From: Armatimonadota bacterium
Lineage (GTDB): Bacteria; Armatimonadota; Fimbriimonadia; Fimbriimonadales; Fimbriimonadaceae
Length of the DNA stretch: 64,000 nt
Assembly: GCA_018268375.1 (NCBI GenBank)
Contig: JAFDWS010000002.1
Coordinates: 124,001 to 188,000, forward strand
Reading direction: 5' to 3'
Below the pieces are notes generated by a model. That model saw nothing but the letters and a program-made list of their open reading frames with translations. It had not been told where the DNA came from and ran no database searches. Within the stretch, counting starts at the first letter, position 1; every line of letters begins with the position of its first letter. Below are positions 42,661-50,323 of the stretch, piece by piece. Made by a program: the position numbers and the translations under genes.

Positions 42661-43370
42661 CAAACAGTCTCCTCACGAATTTTTTGACGGAGTTCGCGTA
42701 CATAGCTTCGGATTATGTCCTTACTGGCTTCATCTTGAATGAGGTTCATCAAATCGGCCAAGATGTGCTGCACGCTCATGACTTCAGTGGACTCTTCCTC
42801 AAATTGCTTTTGAGCTTGTGAGTACGCAGCCAGCAATGCGCGCATTTCCGCCGATTTCTTGAGTTCCAAGTCAGGTTGGTTCTTAGTCCGTATTGCTTCA
42901 ATGCGGTCAATTTGGGCCAGGAGGCCTGTGATAACGAGCTCGCTGCGGCGCAAGCGCCACCAGTCGAACTCTTCGGCTCGTTTTTGCAACATGGACAAGC
43001 CGGATGAAATGATTTCGGTCAATACACAATGCTTATGCATGTGGTGTTTGACAGCTACTGGATTCACCATTGCGCCGTAGTAGCGCCAGAAATAGTGCGC
43101 TACCGCAGCCGGACTTTCGCCATTGGCCAAAAATACGTGTTCAACCTTCGTTCGGTACGGCGAAGAACAAATAGCACACTTGTTCTCATGGAACGTAGGG
43201 TACATGACACCCTCAAACGGGTCAGGCGGCAATGGCTCCAAAGGCGTCTCATTACCAGTCAGGTCTTGTATGTACTTGCGCTTGTCTACAGGGACGCTGC
43301 GCGTAATGTTGCGCAACCCGGGCACGAGAATCGTTTGAACGACCTGCTTTTCTTTGTTTGAATCGGCCAT
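42660..43370 (-). CDS. Probable terminase small subunit / DNA-recognition protein
   Basis: 236 residues, ATG at 43370 with AAGGAGG upstream. It has a Cys/His head motif (CAICSSPYRTKVEHVFLANG, then PAAVAHYFWRYYGAMVNPVA, VKHHMHKHC) typical of zinc-bearing HTH proteins that precede terL in some large phages, and a long C-terminal helical part (LVITGLLAQIDRIEAIRTKN, LLAAYSQAQKQFEEES). Its stop overlaps the terL start, so translation is coupled. It would recognise the packaging site and form a ring. Family assignment is by motif and synteny. Confidence 0.65.
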   Translation of the reverse strand: MADSNKEKQVVQTILVPGLRNITRSVPVDKRKYIQDLTGNETPLEPLPPDPFEGVMYPTFHENKCAICSSPYRTKVEHVFLANGESPAAVAHYFWRYYGAMVNPVAVKHHMHKHCVLTEIISSGLSMLQKRAEEFDWWRLRRSELVITGLLAQIDRIEAIRTKNQPDLELKKSAEMRALLAAYSQAQKQFEEESTEVMSVQHILADLMNLIQDEASKDIIRSYVRELRQKIREETV

Positions 43371-43420
43371 ACATCCTCCTTATAGAGGAAACATTCTGCT
43401 GGCACAGGAAAAGTGTGCCG

Positions 43421-44155
43421 TCAGCTGTTCACTGCCCGGCGCAAACGTTCGTGCGGAGACACATGGTCGGCCACCCGAACCATGTATTCACAAGCAAGTC
43501 CAAATTCGGCGAACCGACCGTCTGTGTACCGTTCACTGTCGCTTTGGCCGCTCGTCACGTCAACACTGACAGTATCGCCTTTGGCCTCGACTTCATACAT
43601 GTCCGCGGTTTTTTGAGCAATGCGAGGTTCCATGTTCTCCGCAAGCATGACGGAGTCCAACATCACGGTTTCGAAGTATGGCTGGAGAGTATCGTGCAGC
43701 ACTCCCATCGCGTGATTCATCTGCAACGCTGATTCCGCAAGTCGCACTAATGAACCTCGTCCACGGTTGGAAGTCCGAATGATGGGTGCACTGGAATCGC
43801 AAAGTGCACTGATAAAACCTTGTGGCCCCAATCGCTCGAGGGCCTGTTCGACCTGGACTTTGATGTCGTCGTACGATGTTGGGACAATTGTGACCTGTGC
43901 TTGTCGCACTTCAGAAGCCACGGTGCCGGCGTAGACGTAATCGACAGCGTTTTCAGATGCTGTCAAATCCTGCGAGTCTGCCGCAATAATGTCAAGCGCC
44001 TCGTCCCGCTCAAAACCGCGGTTTTTTAGAGACTGCGCTTCGCGCACTAAGACCGTGAGACGCTCGCGGTGCGTACCCGTGGTCAACTGGTTGTTCCAGT
44101 TATAAATGAACTCTTCTGACTGTTTGCCTGCCACTTTTGACCTCTCGAGTTTCAT
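43421..44155 (-). CDS. Hypothetical protein (244 aa)
   Basis: ATG at 44155. Mostly helical, with VREAQSLKNRGFERDEALDI near the start (possibly a small HTH-like bundle), a central hydrophilic part (TIVPTSYDDIKVQVEQALER), and a mixed alpha/beta end (ESALQMNHAMGVLHDTLQPY). No known domain. It stands between a sigma factor gene and the TerS-like gene, and is followed by a hairpin GGCACA-N7-TGTGCC (43401-43419) that may end transcription. Its promoter may be the TTGACA at 44274-44269. Confidence 0.6.
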   Translation of the reverse strand: MKLERSKVAGKQSEEFIYNWNNQLTTGTHRERLTVLVREAQSLKNRGFERDEALDIIAADSQDLTASENAVDYVYAGTVASEVRQAQVTIVPTSYDDIKVQVEQALERLGPQGFISALCDSSAPIIRTSNRGRGSLVRLAESALQMNHAMGVLHDTLQPYFETVMLDSVMLAENMEPRIAQKTADMYEVEAKGDTVSVDVTSGQSDSERYTDGRFAEFGLACEYMVRVADHVSPHERLRRAVNS

Positions 44156-44244
44156 CGGGTACTGTCGTCCTTGCAGAGACTAATGGTCCCAATGACCAAC
44201 ATAGACGAAAAGCAGCACATACGACGAGCCTAAGTGCATAGTGT

Positions 44245-44274
44245 TATGCAGCGCACCAAAATATTCCTTGTCAA
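44245..44274 (-). promoter_or_regulatory. Possible promoter for 43421-44155 gene
   Basis: A consensus -35 TTGACA (44274-44269) overlaps the sigma gene stop. Eighteen bases on is TGCATA, with CATAAC two bases further; neither is a good -10. The spacer contains TTTTGGTGCG, identical to ten bases of the ssb-like promoter at 59.84 kb. A small hairpin TGCATA-GTGT-TATGCA overlaps the -10 region and could be regulatory. The 115-base gap has no other gene. Confidence 0.4.
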
Positions 44275-44879
44275 ACAAAAATTTCTGAAGAATCTGTTGT
44301 CAGCTTTCGCAATTCACCCAGTGCCCGGTTGAGGCGTTTAGAAAATGATGGCTGTGTAATTTCCAAAAAAGCCGCGGCCTGTTCCTGACTCATGTTCTCG
44401 AAGTAATAAAGTCGAATGGCCTCTCGGTGCGTGTCTTTGAGGCGAGACAAAGCTTGTGACAATATGGCTCCGTCCAAAATTTTGCCCACAGGGTCGTAGT
44501 CGACGAAGGGTTCCCAATCCGCGGGGAGGTCTTCAATGAACACTTCTTTCGGCCGTCTGCCACCACTCGTGGCATCAAGGTAGTGCTTTCGAGCGTGAGT
44601 TTGCAACGCGTAGTCAATGCGTGTGGACAAAAAGTACGAAAAGTAGGAAAGCTCCTTGTCGTATCGGTGGACCAACTCGCGCACGATGAGGAACAAATCT
44701 GCCTCTAGGTCTTCGGCATACGGTGCGGCAGTTGGATAGTTAGAAACGCAGTATTTAACCGCAGTGCGCAACAAAGGGCGGTAAAACTCCATTATGGCGA
44801 CCAAGGCATCATCATCACCCGCTTGGGCGCGCTGCACAAGTTGGTCTATGTACTCGTAATGTTTTGTCCGCACGGCCAC
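44271..44879 (-). CDS. RNA polymerase sigma factor (sigma-70 family, phage type)
   Basis: 202 residues, ATG at 44879. Region 2: AGDDDALVAIMEFYRPLLRT, then YAEDLEADLFLIVRELVHRY and SYFSYFLSTRIDYALQTHAR. Region 4: LSQALSRLKDTHREAIRLYY, then FENMSQEQAAAFLEITQPSF with the HTH, and KRLNRALGEL. It lacks region 1 and most of region 3, as in small alternative sigma factors. It would redirect host RNA polymerase to phage promoters. Directly upstream is the delta-like clamp-loader gene in the same operon; a CTTGTATAAAACG element (44900-44888) precedes it. Confidence 0.85.
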   Translation of the reverse strand: MAVRTKHYEYIDQLVQRAQAGDDDALVAIMEFYRPLLRTAVKYCVSNYPTAAPYAEDLEADLFLIVRELVHRYDKELSYFSYFLSTRIDYALQTHARKHYLDATSGGRRPKEVFIEDLPADWEPFVDYDPVGKILDGAILSQALSRLKDTHREAIRLYYFENMSQEQAAAFLEITQPSFSKRLNRALGELRKLTTDSSEIFV

Positions 44880-44911
44880 ATCCGTGCCGTTTTATACAAG
44901 CGCGAACGATG

Positions 44912-45985
44912 TTAAGATGAAAAAGGAACGTACTCTTGTTGACCACACGCAGCCAGCAAGGTCATTGTGAACACTGCTTCTTGCGAAAAACCACGAAGCA
45001 TGTCGAGCGAGGCCTGTTCGCACAATGAGACTAAACCCAATAGTCTTTCCATGCTGACGTTTTGCAGTTTCTTGGCGGCCATTTTGACCCGATAAGGATG
45101 CAAGGTTTTATAGCCTTCGCTTTTGTCATTGTCAAAGCTGTACTTCTGGGCAAGGGCGTTGCCCCCGATATGCTTGGCGGCGTCTTCTGGACGTTGTATG
45201 GCAACGTCTCCTTGTGCGCGTACTTGTAGCATGAACAGGCATTGAGAAGCCAACATGCGCATGAGGCCTACATAGTTTTGTTCTTTCGGGGCCAAAGCGA
45301 ACATGGTTGGTTTGCCCAAAGCAAACGCGTCACAAAAATCCCACTGACTATGCAGAGTCGACCGATAAACCCCGTCTTCAAGGTCGTCAGTATTGATTAC
45401 ATCACGCCCTTCGTGCTCTAGTAGGACAGCCAGCTTGTTCAAGTCTGACTCCAAAGCCGGCACATCGTAAATGATTTCTTCCTTGGAACCTTTGACACCC
45501 CGGACAGACGCTTTGCGCACAGGCGCGTGTTCAAGCAACCAAGGTTTGGCCTTGACCGCAATTTTGATACCAGCTCGTTCTTCCCAGTCGCTCAAATAAG
45601 CCTTGAACGCGACTGGGTCGTCAACAAGATGATACGAGTACTCATACACCCGTTTCAGCTTGTGTGCCTTGGCGACAAACCCATTGCGTCGGTCTCCATA
45701 GCCATCTGAAAAAATTGCCACCAAGCCAGGTGCGCGCAGGGCGCCAGTATCGAGCAGCTGCCCCATCGCTGTCGCGGTGTCTGAGTCTGGGTTTGCGACA
45801 ATGACCACTTGGCGCTGGCCACTGATGGGATACGCCATGCACGCATTTTTGAGTGCGGCGACATCAGACTTTATCCTCAACGGTGTCGCTGCTAAAGAGT
45901 CGCAAACGGCGGCCAGGGCGAGTCCACAATTGCATGGCTCGCCTTCAATGAGAAACAGATTGTCCCAATTACTCGGTTTCTTCAT
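44912..45985 (-). CDS. DNA polymerase III delta-like clamp-loader subunit
   Basis: About 357 residues from ATG at 45985, overlapping the clamp gene by 17 bases; an earlier start at 46012 lies even deeper in clamp coding. The layout resembles HolA: N-terminal beta-alpha fold (NLFLIEGEPCNCGLALAAVC, VVIVANPDSD, LVAIFSDGYGD), a central linker with DLNKLAVLLEHEGRDVINTD (like the delta LxxELxKL segment), and an all-helical C terminus (LMRMLASQCLFMLQVRAQGD, RLLGLVSLCEQASLDMLRGF). No Walker motifs, as expected for delta. The neighbours dnaN and dnaX make the call convincing though divergent. Confidence 0.6.
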   Translation of the reverse strand: MKKPSNWDNLFLIEGEPCNCGLALAAVCDSLAATPLRIKSDVAALKNACMAYPISGQRQVVIVANPDSDTATAMGQLLDTGALRAPGLVAIFSDGYGDRRNGFVAKAHKLKRVYEYSYHLVDDPVAFKAYLSDWEERAGIKIAVKAKPWLLEHAPVRKASVRGVKGSKEEIIYDVPALESDLNKLAVLLEHEGRDVINTDDLEDGVYRSTLHSQWDFCDAFALGKPTMFALAPKEQNYVGLMRMLASQCLFMLQVRAQGDVAIQRPEDAAKHIGGNALAQKYSFDNDKSEGYKTLHPYRVKMAAKKLQNVSMERLLGLVSLCEQASLDMLRGFSQEAVFTMTLLAACGQQEYVPFSS

Positions 45986-47123
45986 ATTCGCGGCTTCTGA
46001 CTGGGAACACAAAGTGTTTCAGACTGCCATTGCCGTCTTCAACACTAAAACCAACTTCGCCACTTTCTAGCGTCGACCATTTTGCGCACACCCAGGCCTC
46101 TTCACACCCTTCAACAGCGCGCTGAAGATGCTTCAGGGGCAAACAGCATTCTGCTTGTCCTTCGATTTCTTCAGCTGGCAAAACGTCGATGCCGGCGCCA
46201 ATTTCGTTTTCCACTGTTTGCAACTGAATACCGTCTGGCACACAGCTCACAAACACTTCGGCCTCTGAATCCAGCAATGCAGCTAGTTTCAACGAGCGAA
46301 GGAAATCGTCACGACTCACACGACACTGTGCCTCTGGTTCATTATCGAAGAATGTGCTCAACGCGATGAATTCACCATTTTCATCTGTCTCGAGAGAGCT
46401 GACAAGTTCTGTGTCAGACCATTCAAAAACAACGTGACGATTGCAAGGTCGAATCGTGACGTCATCAACCTTGCCTAAAACCTTGGATAGTGACTCGGCC
46501 ACTTCGCGAGGAATCAAGATGGCGAAATCTTCTTTCAGACCAGTGTCGGGGATTTCAGCTTTGTACACAGCCACACGGCTGCGGTCTGTAGCCTCAGCAG
46601 CCAGACTGCAAGTTCCAATTACCAGTTTGACCGCGGTGAACGGGCGCATGGCAGACTCGCGGTTGGTCGCTGCATAGGTGTGTGCGAACGCGGCCGCTAA
46701 GGCAGCTCCGGACACATTAAATGTCTTCTTGCCAGGTTGAAAAGTGATAGGCTGGAACTCATCTGATTTGCCGGTCGAAAATGCGTATTTCATTTTACGG
46801 GCAGTCGAAGCCGACATGAGTTGCAGCGCGTGATTGTTGGGATTGTAGGTGCAATTCAGTTCTTCGTCGCGACATTGACGCAAAAAGTCAACCAAGTTGC
46901 GACCAGTGACTGTAAATGCGACATCTTCTTCGATGGGGTCTTTGATAGCGACCTGTACCGTCTGTTGCGCATAACTGTTGATGCTGGTCACGCTGAGCTT
47001 GCCTTCATTCGACTCCACAAGGAAGTCGGCATAACTGTCGCCGTGCTTGCCGCTGCTGCTGCAGGTTTCCAAAGCTTGAGTAAAAGCGGGCAGCACCGCG
47101 CTCCTTTGAATGCTGAATTTCAC
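45969..47123 (-). CDS. dnaN: DNA polymerase sliding clamp (beta subunit)
   Basis: 384 residues from the GTG at 47123, chosen because AGGAGACACAAC precedes it by four bases and the protein then starts at the family position (MKFSIQRSAVLPAFTQALE). Three clamp-like domains are apparent: FLVESNEGKLSVTSINSYAQ, AFTVTGRNLVDFLRQCRDEE; KTFNVSGAALAAAFAHTYAA, LVIGTCSLAAEATDRSRVAV; QCRVSRDDFLRSLKLAALLD, IQLQTVENEIGAGIDVLPAE. It rings DNA and tethers the phage DnaE. The leader AGGAGACACAAC is identical to that of nrdJ. A GATAAC promoter lies at 47166-47195. Confidence 0.8.
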   Translation of the reverse strand: MKFSIQRSAVLPAFTQALETCSSSGKHGDSYADFLVESNEGKLSVTSINSYAQQTVQVAIKDPIEEDVAFTVTGRNLVDFLRQCRDEELNCTYNPNNHALQLMSASTARKMKYAFSTGKSDEFQPITFQPGKKTFNVSGAALAAAFAHTYAATNRESAMRPFTAVKLVIGTCSLAAEATDRSRVAVYKAEIPDTGLKEDFAILIPREVAESLSKVLGKVDDVTIRPCNRHVVFEWSDTELVSSLETDENGEFIALSTFFDNEPEAQCRVSRDDFLRSLKLAALLDSEAEVFVSCVPDGIQLQTVENEIGAGIDVLPAEEIEGQAECCLPLKHLQRAVEGCEEAWVCAKWSTLESGEVGFSVEDGNGSLKHFVFPVRSREYEETE

Positions 47124-47165
47124 TGGGTTGTGTCTCCTAGGCAGAGTACCATCGTCGCCTGAAGA

Positions 47166-47195
47166 GTTATCGCACCCAGCCACGTCATTTGTCGC
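47166..47195 (-). promoter_or_regulatory. dnaN promoter with GGTGCGATAAC element
   Basis: In the minus direction: GCGACA (47195-47190), 18 bases, GATAAC (47171-47166), within GGGTGCGATAAC. Start of transcription would be about 47160, giving a 37-base leader that contains AGGAGACACAAC before the GTG. The same GG(T/C)GCGATAAC core occurs before nrdJ and the ssb-like gene. The upstream part overlaps the end of the sigma gene. Confidence 0.6.
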
Positions 47196-47850
47196 GTTTT
47201 TTTCGCTTCTTGGGCGGTTCGTCGTCCTCGCGTTGGTAGTCTTGATAAATTCGAATGGCCTTTTTGCGAATTCGCATCAAGGCATTGTCGGCTGCCTTTG
47301 GGTTGATTTGGAGTTCTGCTCCTATTTCATTGTAAGTCTGGTCTTTCGCAAAGCTATCGAACACTTGTTCTTCCATTGAGGTCATTTCGCTACGCAGGCT
47401 GCCAATGTTGTCTTGGAACTCGTGATTGTTGACAACGATATCGTATGGTGTCGGTCCATGGTCGATGACAAAGTCAGCCAGTGTTTGACCGCTATCGTCG
47501 TCCTCGGTTATGATAGGTCTGTCCAAACTCTCGGCGGTATTGTGGATTTTGTACTTTTTGCCGTTGCTTGCCTTAATCGCGGTGTAAACGCGGCGTTTGC
47601 AGCACACGTTGATGGCGAAGTTGTGAAAAGTAGTGCCTGCGTTGTCCTTGAAATCTTCCACGGCTCGCCATAGTCCAATCCGAGTTTCCTGCAAGACATC
47701 GTTCGTGTCAGCTCCAGATATGTAAAGACGGCTCGCAATCATGCGAAGCTCAGGCTCAAAAATGCGAAGTAACTCGTCAAACGCTCCGCTGTCTCCTTCT
47801 CGCGCGCGTTTTACCAGTATGTTCAAACGTTGTTCGTCGTAATGCAACAA
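47185..47850 (-). CDS. RNA polymerase sigma factor (SigH-like)
   Basis: 221 residues with a TTG start (47850 or 47847) a few bases after GAGGGG. Region 2: LVKRAREGDSGAFDELLRIF, MIASRLYISGADTNDVLQET, RIGLWRAVEDFKDNAGTTFH, NFAINVCCKRRVYTAIKASN. Region 4: SLRSEMTSMEEQVFDSFAKD, QTYNEIGAELQINPKAADNA, LMRIRKKAIRIY. The CCKRR..TAIK..N segment is typical of SigH/sigma-30. A basic/acidic tail (EDDEPPKKRKKRDK) is added. It would work with host core polymerase to drive phage genes, perhaps those with GCGATAAC. Preceded by the terminator at 47985. Confidence 0.85.
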   Translation of the reverse strand: MLHYDEQRLNILVKRAREGDSGAFDELLRIFEPELRMIASRLYISGADTNDVLQETRIGLWRAVEDFKDNAGTTFHNFAINVCCKRRVYTAIKASNGKKYKIHNTAESLDRPIITEDDDSGQTLADFVIDHGPTPYDIVVNNHEFQDNIGSLRSEMTSMEEQVFDSFAKDQTYNEIGAELQINPKAADNALMRIRKKAIRIYQDYQREDDEPPKKRKKRDK

Positions 47851-47984
47851 AACCCCTCGCGGCCATCTGTGTCATCATCAGCGCCTCGCTAGGAGGGGTC
47901 GTCTGCCTGTTAAAACAAGCACTATCGTCGTTCAAAGCGTCTTGGCCGGACTCGTGCTGGTGGGCACGTGGAAGGATTTGTACA

Positions 47985-48019
47985 AAAAATGCCCCTGAAT
48001 CAAGTTCAGGGGCATTTTT
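47985..48019 (-). terminator. Bidirectional rho-independent terminator
   Basis: Fifteen-base arms AAAAATGCCCCTGAA (47985-47999) and TTCAGGGGCATTTTT (48005-48019) with loop TCAAG. The stem is GC-rich and the A/T tails give a U-run on both strands. It ends the dnaX transcript (stop at 48032) and insulates the sigma gene, which must then have its own promoter between 47851 and 47984. Confidence 0.9.
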
Positions 48020-48031
48020 CAAGGGTTTGTT

Positions 48032-49138
48032 TTAGGCTTCGACCGGTTTTTTGGCCTCAGCTCGCTTGGTGCGTATGAACTCAGAAGCGCGCAACAAGGT
48101 CAATTGGAACAATGCTTCCTCGGCTGCACCACCGCGCATTTTGCTAACGGCGTCCACTAAGAATTGTGACACCGCATTCAATGAACCACGTTTGTATTTG
48201 GCGGCGACAGGACCTTGTATGGGATGTGCTGCGAGGTCTTCGCCCAAGACCATAGCTCGCTGAATATTGGTCAAAATCCTCAGACATTCTTCAAACACAG
48301 CACTGCGGTCAAGACCCTCCGATTTAACCACGTCAGCCATGCGAACTAGGGACACGTCTTGGCACTCGACCACAGCGAGCAGAAGGTCCCTGCACAGCCC
48401 GCTCGGGCCACGGCCTAAAACTTGTGCCGCTTGTTCGATGCCAGTGCCGCCTAATTCTAAGGCATGCTCCAGGTAAACGAGTCCTTGTCGGGCACTGCCT
48501 GATGACGATTCGGCCAACATGGTGAGACCGTCTTCGTCCACCTCGACGCCTTCCGCAGTCGCAACCTTGACCAGTAGGGCAGTCAAGGCCTCAGTGCTGA
48601 AAGGTTTGATGACGTGTCTTTGACAACGTGTTTGCAGTGCGTGTAACAGTTTGTCTGGTTCACTTGTGCACAAAAAGAACTTGACGTGTGGCGGCGGTTC
48701 TTCCAAGTGCTTGAGCATGGCTCCCTGTGCATCGCGGGACAGTCTCTGCACTTCGTCAAGGATAAAGACGCGGTAATCCCCGACAGACGGTGCTATGCGC
48801 AAACGCTCGTCAATTATAGTCCGGACATCGTCGATTCCACTGTTGTCGGCGCAATTTTCCTCAATAACATCTCGATGTCGCCGAGCTTTGACCGAACAAC
48901 AGTTCTTACACACACCACAAGGCTCGAGACTGTCTCCTCTTTCTTGGCAGACCATAGCTGCGGCCATGATTCGAGCAATTGTCGTCTTGCCGCAGCCCGC
49001 CGGTCCCTGCAGCAGGTAGGCAGCAGGGAACCTGCCCGATGCAAGTTGTGATTGCAGCACGCGGACAACAATAGACTGTCCAGCGTCGGCGAACTTGTCA
49101 GGGCGATATTTGTTGTAAAGAGTCGCAGCTTCAGCCAT
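48032..49138 (-). CDS. dnaX: DNA polymerase III gamma/tau clamp-loader ATPase
   Basis: 368 residues, ATG at 49138. Domain I: LYNKYRPDKFADAGQ at the start, Walker A GPAGCGKT (45-52), zinc cysteines Cys64, Cys74, Cys77, Cys80, Walker B FILDEV (125-130), sensor/SRC-like FFLCTSEPDKLLHALQTRCQ. Domain II/III helices follow (LTALLVKVATAEGVEVDEDG, GSARQGLVYLEHALELGG). It is gamma-like in length, lacking the tau extension. It would load the phage clamp together with the delta-like protein. Ends at a strong terminator. Confidence 0.93.
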   Translation of the reverse strand: MAEAATLYNKYRPDKFADAGQSIVVRVLQSQLASGRFPAAYLLQGPAGCGKTTIARIMAAAMVCQERGDSLEPCGVCKNCCSVKARRHRDVIEENCADNSGIDDVRTIIDERLRIAPSVGDYRVFILDEVQRLSRDAQGAMLKHLEEPPPHVKFFLCTSEPDKLLHALQTRCQRHVIKPFSTEALTALLVKVATAEGVEVDEDGLTMLAESSSGSARQGLVYLEHALELGGTGIEQAAQVLGRGPSGLCRDLLLAVVECQDVSLVRMADVVKSEGLDRSAVFEECLRILTNIQRAMVLGEDLAAHPIQGPVAAKYKRGSLNAVSQFLVDAVSKMRGGAAEEALFQLTLLRASEFIRTKRAEAKKPVEA

Positions 49139-49166
49139 GCGAGTTCAGTGTACCTTACTCTGACCG

Positions 49167-49661
49167 TCAGTCTGCAATGGTGCTGCCCTCATCGTGCTCA
49201 ATGGGCGGTGGTGGAATGGGGAGGGGGTCTTCTGAGGACAACAACGATGGCACGTCGTCTTCTCCACGCCAGTACACACCCAAAAAGTCAGCAATGATGC
49301 CGTGCTCTAGCACGTCCTTGCTGCGTAGCTTGCCATCATTGGTTACACCAATGGAGTACAACGCGTCGAACATCATCCATTCTTGCTTAGGATATGGGAG
49401 CTTGCTCCATTCTCCCGACCAAGCGGCCACACAGTAGCGTTTGTGGCTGGAATTTTGACTCAGCACTTGCCGCACCCAAGGACTTCGTACGCCACTGGTC
49501 TCAATGACCGAGGCTTTAACTGGTTTTTCACCGATTTTCTCGGCAAAAAATATGACATCCATGTCGATGTACCCCAAGTGTAAATAATAGCGTTCTTGGA
49601 GCTGTCGAGCGAGAGCGTAGAGGTTGACCGATTCTTGATAGGTCACATCGCTTTTGGCCAT
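49167..49661 (-). CDS. Phage putative-metallopeptidase-like protein lacking HExxH
   Basis: 164 residues, ATG at 49661. The layout (YYLHLGYIDMDVIFFAEKIG, a basic middle, RYCVAAWSGEWSKLPYPKQE, then GKLRSKDVLEHGIIADFLGV then YW) follows phage putative metallopeptidases, in which a HELxH motif normally sits between the last two blocks. Here that site reads WMMFDALYSIG, so the zinc-binding residues are missing and it is probably not an active protease. The tail is Pro/Glu-rich. It lies between dnaX and small nrdJ-linked genes. Assignment is tentative. Confidence 0.45.
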   Translation of the reverse strand: MAKSDVTYQESVNLYALARQLQERYYLHLGYIDMDVIFFAEKIGEKPVKASVIETSGVRSPWVRQVLSQNSSHKRYCVAAWSGEWSKLPYPKQEWMMFDALYSIGVTNDGKLRSKDVLEHGIIADFLGVYWRGEDDVPSLLSSEDPLPIPPPPIEHDEGSTIAD

Positions 49662-49668
49662 GCATCAA

Positions 49669-50154
49669 TTATGCCGATTTGGCTTGTCGGCGTCTTGCCG
49701 ATTTGATGACTGTTTCGTTCATGCGGTTGGCGTCAAATGCGAACTGATGTTCTCGAGAATCCGTTTTTTTCGCCACCTGCGGTGGTTTTTTTGCAGGAGT
49801 GCCTGTATTCGCGGACTGTTTTTTTGCCTTGTTCGCTTCAATATGACTAACCATTTTTACCATGTCATTGGTAATAAACTGACTGGTGTCGTCAACCACG
49901 ATGCTTACCGGAGTGTGGTATTGCCGCAGATGCTCCGCAACACGGATGAGTTCTAAGGGCGAGAACTCTCGGTCGACGCCGGCAAGCTCGCACAAATCCT
50001 CTTCGTCAAGGTCTTTTGTGTAAACTCGGTCGTCTGTGAGGTCGCGAAGTGTGACTGTAATGAAGCTTACGACCCTGTCGCCATTGGGGTCCTCAACAAA
50101 GCGTTCATTGAGCATGGATTCCAATACGACTGCATCAATTGTCTTAAGCGCCAT
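49669..50154 (-). CDS. Hypothetical protein (161 aa)
   Basis: Starts at ATG 50154 (MALKTIDAVVLESMLNERFV); a longer frame to 50220 would run inside the preceding small gene. The first about 95 residues look like a compact alpha/beta domain (VVSFITVTLRDLTDDRVYTK, LIRVAEHLRQYHTPVSIVVD); the C terminus is Lys/Ala/Pro-rich and basic (NKAKKQSANTGTPAKKPPQV), reminiscent of DNA-binding tails. No family recognised. Part of the nrdJ operon. Confidence 0.6.
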   Translation of the reverse strand: MALKTIDAVVLESMLNERFVEDPNGDRVVSFITVTLRDLTDDRVYTKDLDEEDLCELAGVDREFSPLELIRVAEHLRQYHTPVSIVVDDTSQFITNDMVKMVSHIEANKAKKQSANTGTPAKKPPQVAKKTDSREHQFAFDANRMNETVIKSARRRQAKSA

Positions 50155-50320
50155 CGGGTTTATTATACATCTCGCCGATGTTGTTAAGTTCATTGGTCGA
50201 ACGTTTTTTGGCCAGCTCATACGCCAAGCGTTTCTTGTAAGCCCATCGTCTTGCTGAGAACACTGGCACCAGTGCGCACTTTATGAGTGCTTCTTTACTG
50301 GTGCCGTGTACGTTGTTCAT
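50144..50320 (-). CDS. Small basic protein (58 aa)
   Basis: ATG at 50320 to TAA at 50144-50146. The product begins MNNVHGTSKEALIKCALVPV and has a basic helix (SARRWAYKKRLAYELAKKRS) before NELNNIGEMYN. It starts three bases after the nrdJ stop and overlaps the next ATG by 11 bases, filling an otherwise unexplained 170-base gap. No domain is recognised. The basic helix may bind nucleic acid. Confidence 0.55.
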   Translation of the reverse strand: MNNVHGTSKEALIKCALVPVFSARRWAYKKRLAYELAKKRSTNELNNIGEMYNKPDGA

Positions 50321-50323
50321 GGC

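Noticed and set aside
47777-48022. 81-residue minus-strand frame upstream of the SigH-like gene
   Set aside because: It spans the terminator at 47985-48019 and overlaps the sigma start out of frame; more likely the leader and promoter region of the sigma gene.
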